A DNA stretch of 64,000 bases from Actinomycetospora callitridis (GTDB lineage: Bacteria > Actinomycetota > Actinomycetes > Mycobacteriales > Pseudonocardiaceae), in contig NZ_JAQZAK010000001.1 of NCBI RefSeq assembly GCF_028737265.1, positions 1,054,001 through 1,118,000 of the forward strand, in the 5' to 3' direction. Below, piece by piece: positions 61,671 through 64,000 of the stretch. The position numbers were made by a program, and so were the translations under genes. Each line of letters starts with the position of its first letter. Position 1 is the stretch's first letter. Under the pieces are notes generated by a model, which saw only the letters and a list, made by a program, of their open reading frames with translations, made no database searches and had not been told where the DNA came from.

Positions 61671-61970
61671 ATGTCGCGACACCCGGAACCGAGCCCGGTC
61701 GTCCTCGAGCCCGCCGTCCTCGCCGCCGTCCGCGGGGCGCTGCCGGCGCTGCTCGTGCCCGTGGTCCTCCTCAGCGGGCTGGTGGCGTCGCGCGGCGGCT
61801 CGGCCGAACGCTTCGGGGGGATCGGCGTGTGCGTCGTGGTGCTCCTCGTCGCTGCGGTGCTCGTGGCGGCGGGCGTCCGGCGAGGATGGCGGTCATGCCC
61901 GCATCGCGCGCCGGATCGCTCGTCTCCGGACCGGCCCACGGACCACTCCCCGCCCTGCTGCTCGTCATGA
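61671..61970 (+). CDS. Small membrane protein, overlaps next gene
   Basis: 99 residues from ATG 61671. Two hydrophobic segments (about 18-40 and 48-72), then a Cys/Pro/Arg/Ser-rich end that overlaps the DUF1275 gene by 76 bp in another frame. The overlap is long for this window, so the C-terminal part or the whole ORF may not be real. No family recognised. Confidence 0.35.
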   Translation: MSRHPEPSPVVLEPAVLAAVRGALPALLVPVVLLSGLVASRGGSAERFGGIGVCVVVLLVAAVLVAAGVRRGWRSCPHRAPDRSSPDRPTDHSPPCCSS

Positions 61971-62614
61971 CGGCGGCGACCGGGCTCGTCGACGCCGTGA
62001 GCGTGCTCGGTCTCGGCCGCGTCTTCGTCGCCAACATGACCGGCAACATCGTCTTCCTGGGCTTCGCGGTGGCCGGGGCACCCGGCTTCGCCTTGGCGGC
62101 GTCGCTCGCCGCGCTCGGCGGGTTCCTGGTCGGGGCCCTGGCCGGCGGTGCGCTCGCCACGTCCCGGGCGCACCGTCGGGGTCATCTGCTGCGCGACGCG
62201 GCGCTGATCGAGACGGTGCTCCTGCTCGTCTCGGTCGGCCTGCTCGTCGGCGTGAGCGGGACGCCGTCCAGCGGGCTCGCGTCGGCGGTCGCGGCGCTCG
62301 CCGCCATCGCCCTCGGGCTGCAGAACTCCGCCGTCCGCCGCCTCGGTGTCCCCGACCTGACGACGACGGTGCTCACGATGACCCTCACCGGGATCGCCGC
62401 GGACGTGCGCACCTCGGGGCGAGCGGTGGTCACCCGGCGGGTGCTCTCGGTCGCGATGATGTTCGGCGGCGCACTGATCGGTGCCGTCCTCGTCCTGAAC
62501 GCCGGGCTCGCCTGGGCGCTCCTGCCGGCCCCGGTGGTCCTCCTGGCGATCGTCCTCGTGCTCGCCGTGGTGGTCCGCCGGCCCGCGCCCTGGCAGGAGG
62601 GCGCCGCGGGCTGA
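61895..62614 (+). CDS. DUF1275 (YoaK-family) membrane protein
   Basis: 239 residues from ATG 61895, with GCGAGG upstream; ATG 61886 would add three residues. Six helices. The signature TGLVDAVSVLGLGRVFVANMTGNIVFLG and the later LQNSAVRRLGVPDLTTTVLTMTLTGIAAD are typical of DUF1275. Family members are proposed transporters or membrane enzymes, without firm function. Convergent with lexA, 32 bp apart. Confidence 0.85.
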   Translation: MPASRAGSLVSGPAHGPLPALLLVMTAATGLVDAVSVLGLGRVFVANMTGNIVFLGFAVAGAPGFALAASLAALGGFLVGALAGGALATSRAHRRGHLLRDAALIETVLLLVSVGLLVGVSGTPSSGLASAVAALAAIALGLQNSAVRRLGVPDLTTTVLTMTLTGIAADVRTSGRAVVTRRVLSVAMMFGGALIGAVLVLNAGLAWALLPAPVVLLAIVLVLAVVVRRPAPWQEGAAG

Positions 62615-62620
62615 CACGGC

Positions 62621-62651
62621 TCAAAGGCGGCGGTCAGGGGCGGCGGTCAGA
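62621..62651 (-). repeat. 13-bp repeat with three stop codons after lexA
   Basis: GGCGGCGGTCAGG-type units repeat every 13 bp. On the minus strand TGA occurs at 62649-62647 (lexA stop), 62636-62634 and 62623-62621: 0, +13 and +26 nt, one in each frame. Same design as after the glycosyltransferase at 32.6 kb. Confidence 0.8.
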
Positions 62652-63405
62652 GGCGGCGCAGGACCGCCACGACCTTGCCGAGCACCGTGGCGTCCTCGCC
62701 CGGGATCGGCTCGAAGTTCACGTTGTGGGGCATCAGCCAGACCCGGCCGTCCCTGCGCTTGAACGTCTTGACCGTCGCCTCGCCGTCGATCATCGCGGCC
62801 ACGATCTCGCCGTTGTCGGCGACGGGCTGCTGTCGGACGACCACCCAGTCGCCGTCGGTGATCGCGGCGTCGACCATCGAGTCGCCGGCGACGCGCAGGA
62901 GGAACAGCGACCCCTCGCCGACCAGCTCGCGTGGCAGGGGGAACACGTCCTCGACGGCCTGCTCGGCGAGGATCGGCCCACCGGCGGCGATGCGGCCGAC
63001 GACGGGCACGAACGTCGGGGCGGGCCGGTCCGCGCGGATCTCCTCGGTGTGGTCGGCCGTGTCCGCGCCCTCGAGCTCCTCCGGCAGGCGCACGTCGAGC
63101 GCACGCGGGCGGTTGGGGTCGCGACGCAGGTAGCCCTTCTTCTCCAGCGTGCGCATCTGGTGCGCGACCGACGAGGTGGACGTCAGCCCGACCGCGTCGC
63201 CGATCTCGCGCACGCTCGGCGGGTAGCCCTGGCGCTCGACGTGGTCGCGGATGACCTCGAGGACCTTGCGCTGCCGCGGCGTCAGGCCGGGCGACGCGTC
63301 GGCGTCGGCGGGCTCGGGGAACGGGTGCACCCGCGCGGGGACGACGGCGTCGGCCGTGGCCCCCGACTCCTCGGGCCCGCGTGGGCCCTGGGGCGTACGT
63401 GCCAT
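62647..63405 (-). CDS. lexA: SOS repressor LexA
   Basis: 252 residues, ATG 63405 with AGGAAAGGA upstream. Winged helix: [44 protein letters not shown] (about 41-84). The latent protease has the cleavage site Ala141-Gly142 in RIAAGGP, Ser176 in AGDSM and Lys213 in ATVKTF. A longer disordered N-terminus than E. coli LexA is usual for actinobacteria. RecA filaments trigger self-cleavage. A complete promoter with a LexA box lies upstream, so it is autoregulated. Confidence 0.97.
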   Translation of the reverse strand: MARTPQGPRGPEESGATADAVVPARVHPFPEPADADASPGLTPRQRKVLEVIRDHVERQGYPPSVREIGDAVGLTSTSSVAHQMRTLEKKGYLRRDPNRPRALDVRLPEELEGADTADHTEEIRADRPAPTFVPVVGRIAAGGPILAEQAVEDVFPLPRELVGEGSLFLLRVAGDSMVDAAITDGDWVVVRQQPVADNGEIVAAMIDGEATVKTFKRRDGRVWLMPHNVNFEPIPGEDATVLGKVVAVLRRL

Positions 63406-63476
63406 GACCGTGTCCTTTCCGATGTCGTGTCCGGCGTCGAAGGGACGCCGCGCCCGCGTGGCGGGGTTGCGCTGCG

Positions 63477-63517
63477 AAGTTAGCGCCGAGGACCGACGGG
63501 ATCAAACACGTGTTCGA
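63477..63517 (-). promoter_or_regulatory. lexA promoter with LexA box
   Basis: Minus-strand -35 TTGATC (63505-63500), 17-bp spacer, -10 TAACTT (63482-63477). The LexA box TCAAACACGTGTTCGA (63502-63517) covers the -35. Confidence 0.8.
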
Positions 63518-63537
63518 ACGACACGCCGGGCGATCCG

Positions 63538-63598
63538 TCGACGTTGTCGGGGGTCGATGCTAGACATCGCACACGCGTTCGATCGAACGCGTGTGCGA
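63538..63598 (+). promoter_or_regulatory. SOS promoter of the lexA-divergent gene with 32-bp palindrome
   Basis: -35 TCGACG (63538-63543), 17-bp spacer, -10 TAGACA (63561-63566). From 63567 to 63598 runs a perfect 32-bp palindrome made of TCGCACACGCGTTCGA and its mirror TCGAACGCGTGTGCGA. Each 16-mer differs from TCGAAC-N4-GTTCGA at one position. It covers the transcription start. Confidence 0.7.
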
Positions 63599-63613
63599 GG
63601 CGAGGAGGTCGAC

Positions 63614-64000
63614 ATGTCCGTGGGGACCACCGGTGCGCGGGACCGTTGCGACGTCGAGGTGTCGGGTCGGGGGACGGGGTCCGCGGGGCCCGCCGGGCCC
63701 ATGGGCCGGTCCGCGGCGCGCCCGCAGCCCGCGGGGACGCGCCCGGCGCGCCCCGAGGACGCCCGGGGCCCGGTGCGCCCGGCCGGTCGGCGCGGCCCGG
63801 CCGTGCTGCCGCCCGCCCGCCCGCGGGTCGCCGGTGGCGGCGCCACGCCCGCCCGTGCCGCCCGTCCGGTCGAGGCCCTGGTCGCCTCGGCGGTGCTGCG
63901 GCGCCGACGGATCGTGGCCGTCGCGGTCCTCGGTGTCGTGCTGGGGGTGCTGCTCGGCGTGCTCGTCGGGTTCGTGGTGCCGCTCGCCGGGGCCGCCGCT
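63614..64000 (+). CDS. Probable SOS-induced cell-division inhibitor, 3' end missing
   Basis: ATG 63614 with GAGGAGG (63602-63608) upstream; open to the end of the window (129 residues seen). The first about 90 residues are Gly/Pro/Arg/Ala-rich and disordered, followed by a membrane helix (about residues 101-125: VAVAVLGVVLGVLLGVLVGF). Position opposite lexA matches DivS of Corynebacterium and Rv2719c of M. tuberculosis, small envelope proteins that delay septation during SOS; those carry a LysM domain after the helix. The LysM part would lie beyond the window. The palindromic LexA site supports SOS control. Confidence 0.7.
   Translation, partial: MSVGTTGARDRCDVEVSGRGTGSAGPAGPMGRSAARPQPAGTRPARPEDARGPVRPAGRRGPAVLPPARPRVAGGGATPARAARPVEALVASAVLRRRRIVAVAVLGVVLGVLLGVLVGFVVPLAGAAA

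Noticed and set aside
1..64000. CRISPR arrays, tRNA or rRNA genes, insertion sequences, prophage
   Set aside because: No regularly spaced direct repeats with unique spacers, no cloverleaf or rRNA segments, no transposase or phage genes seen; tandem arrays present are in-frame 15-bp protein repeats or short stop-proximal repeats.

Overview
The window is one contiguous, very GC-rich, gene-dense chromosomal segment with about 61 protein genes, most separated by less than 150 bp. Gene content and order point to an actinomycete (Actinomycetota), most likely of the Pseudonocardiales. The evidence is the mycobacterial-type series ftsK - argA - (rimO) - pgsA - clgR - pspA and the series DUF3046 - recA - recX ... 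gluABCD ... miaB - DUF349 gene - miaA - dapF - hflX ... lexA. Frequent GTG starts, many genes with a TAnnnT -10 hexamer only 6-8 nt from the start codon (leaderless mRNAs) and actinobacterial SOS boxes of the TCGAAC-N4-GTTCGA type agree with this. I assign no species. I saw no tRNA, rRNA, CRISPR array, insertion sequence, prophage or large biosynthetic cluster, and no gene-free stretch over 300 bp.

Layout. 1-7.3 kb: end of a CYTH-like gene, ftsK, a two-component pair, and a phospholipase A2-like gene overlapping a membrane alpha/beta-hydrolase gene. 7.3-11.8 kb: argA, rimO, pgsA, a ClgR-type regulator with a likely autoregulatory operator, and pspA (envelope stress). 11.8-21.3 kb: accessory genes (AraC regulator, DUF2000, nei, MFS exporter, M28 lipoprotein peptidase, IclR regulator, APC permease) and an unrecognised zinc-ribbon protein. 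21.4-26.1 kb: the giant helicase gene lhr. 26.2-32.6 kb: AI-2E-family membrane protein, a patatin-SnoaL fusion and a GAP-family protein in one operon, a second two-component pair, and an ArnT/GT39-like enzyme. 32.6-34.9 kb: a tiny membrane protein diverging from DUF3046, then recA-recX with a LexA box. 35.1-38.9 kb: an Sdh1-type succinate dehydrogenase operon. 39-48 kb: gluDCBA (minus strand), the divergent GluR-GluK two-component system, an orphan TAXI receptor and an APC permease. 48.1-58.8 kb: miaB, membrane protein, DUF349 protein, miaA, MFS exporter with TetR, dapF, hflX and a secreted propeller-like protein. 58.8-64 kb: an Fsr-like MFS with GntR, a LysR regulator, DUF1275, lexA, and the divergent start of a probable SOS cell-division inhibitor running off the window.

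How the genes connect. DNA damage is the strongest theme: lexA, recA, recX, nei, lhr, ftsK and the lexA-divergent membrane protein, with LexA boxes visible at recA, lexA and the divergent gene. Envelope stress is a second theme (clgR, pspA, pgsA). tRNA and ribosome modification (miaA, miaB, rimO, hflX) and glutamate uptake with its sensor form further modules. The less-explained observations are a symmetric bidirectional promoter, stop codons repeated every 13 nt in all three frames after two unrelated genes, a large perfect palindrome built from two mirrored LexA-like boxes, a 17-bp word shared between coding parts of nei and miaB, two MFS exporters with extra C-terminal beta-sandwich-like domains, and a TAXI receptor beside the glutamate sensor kinase.
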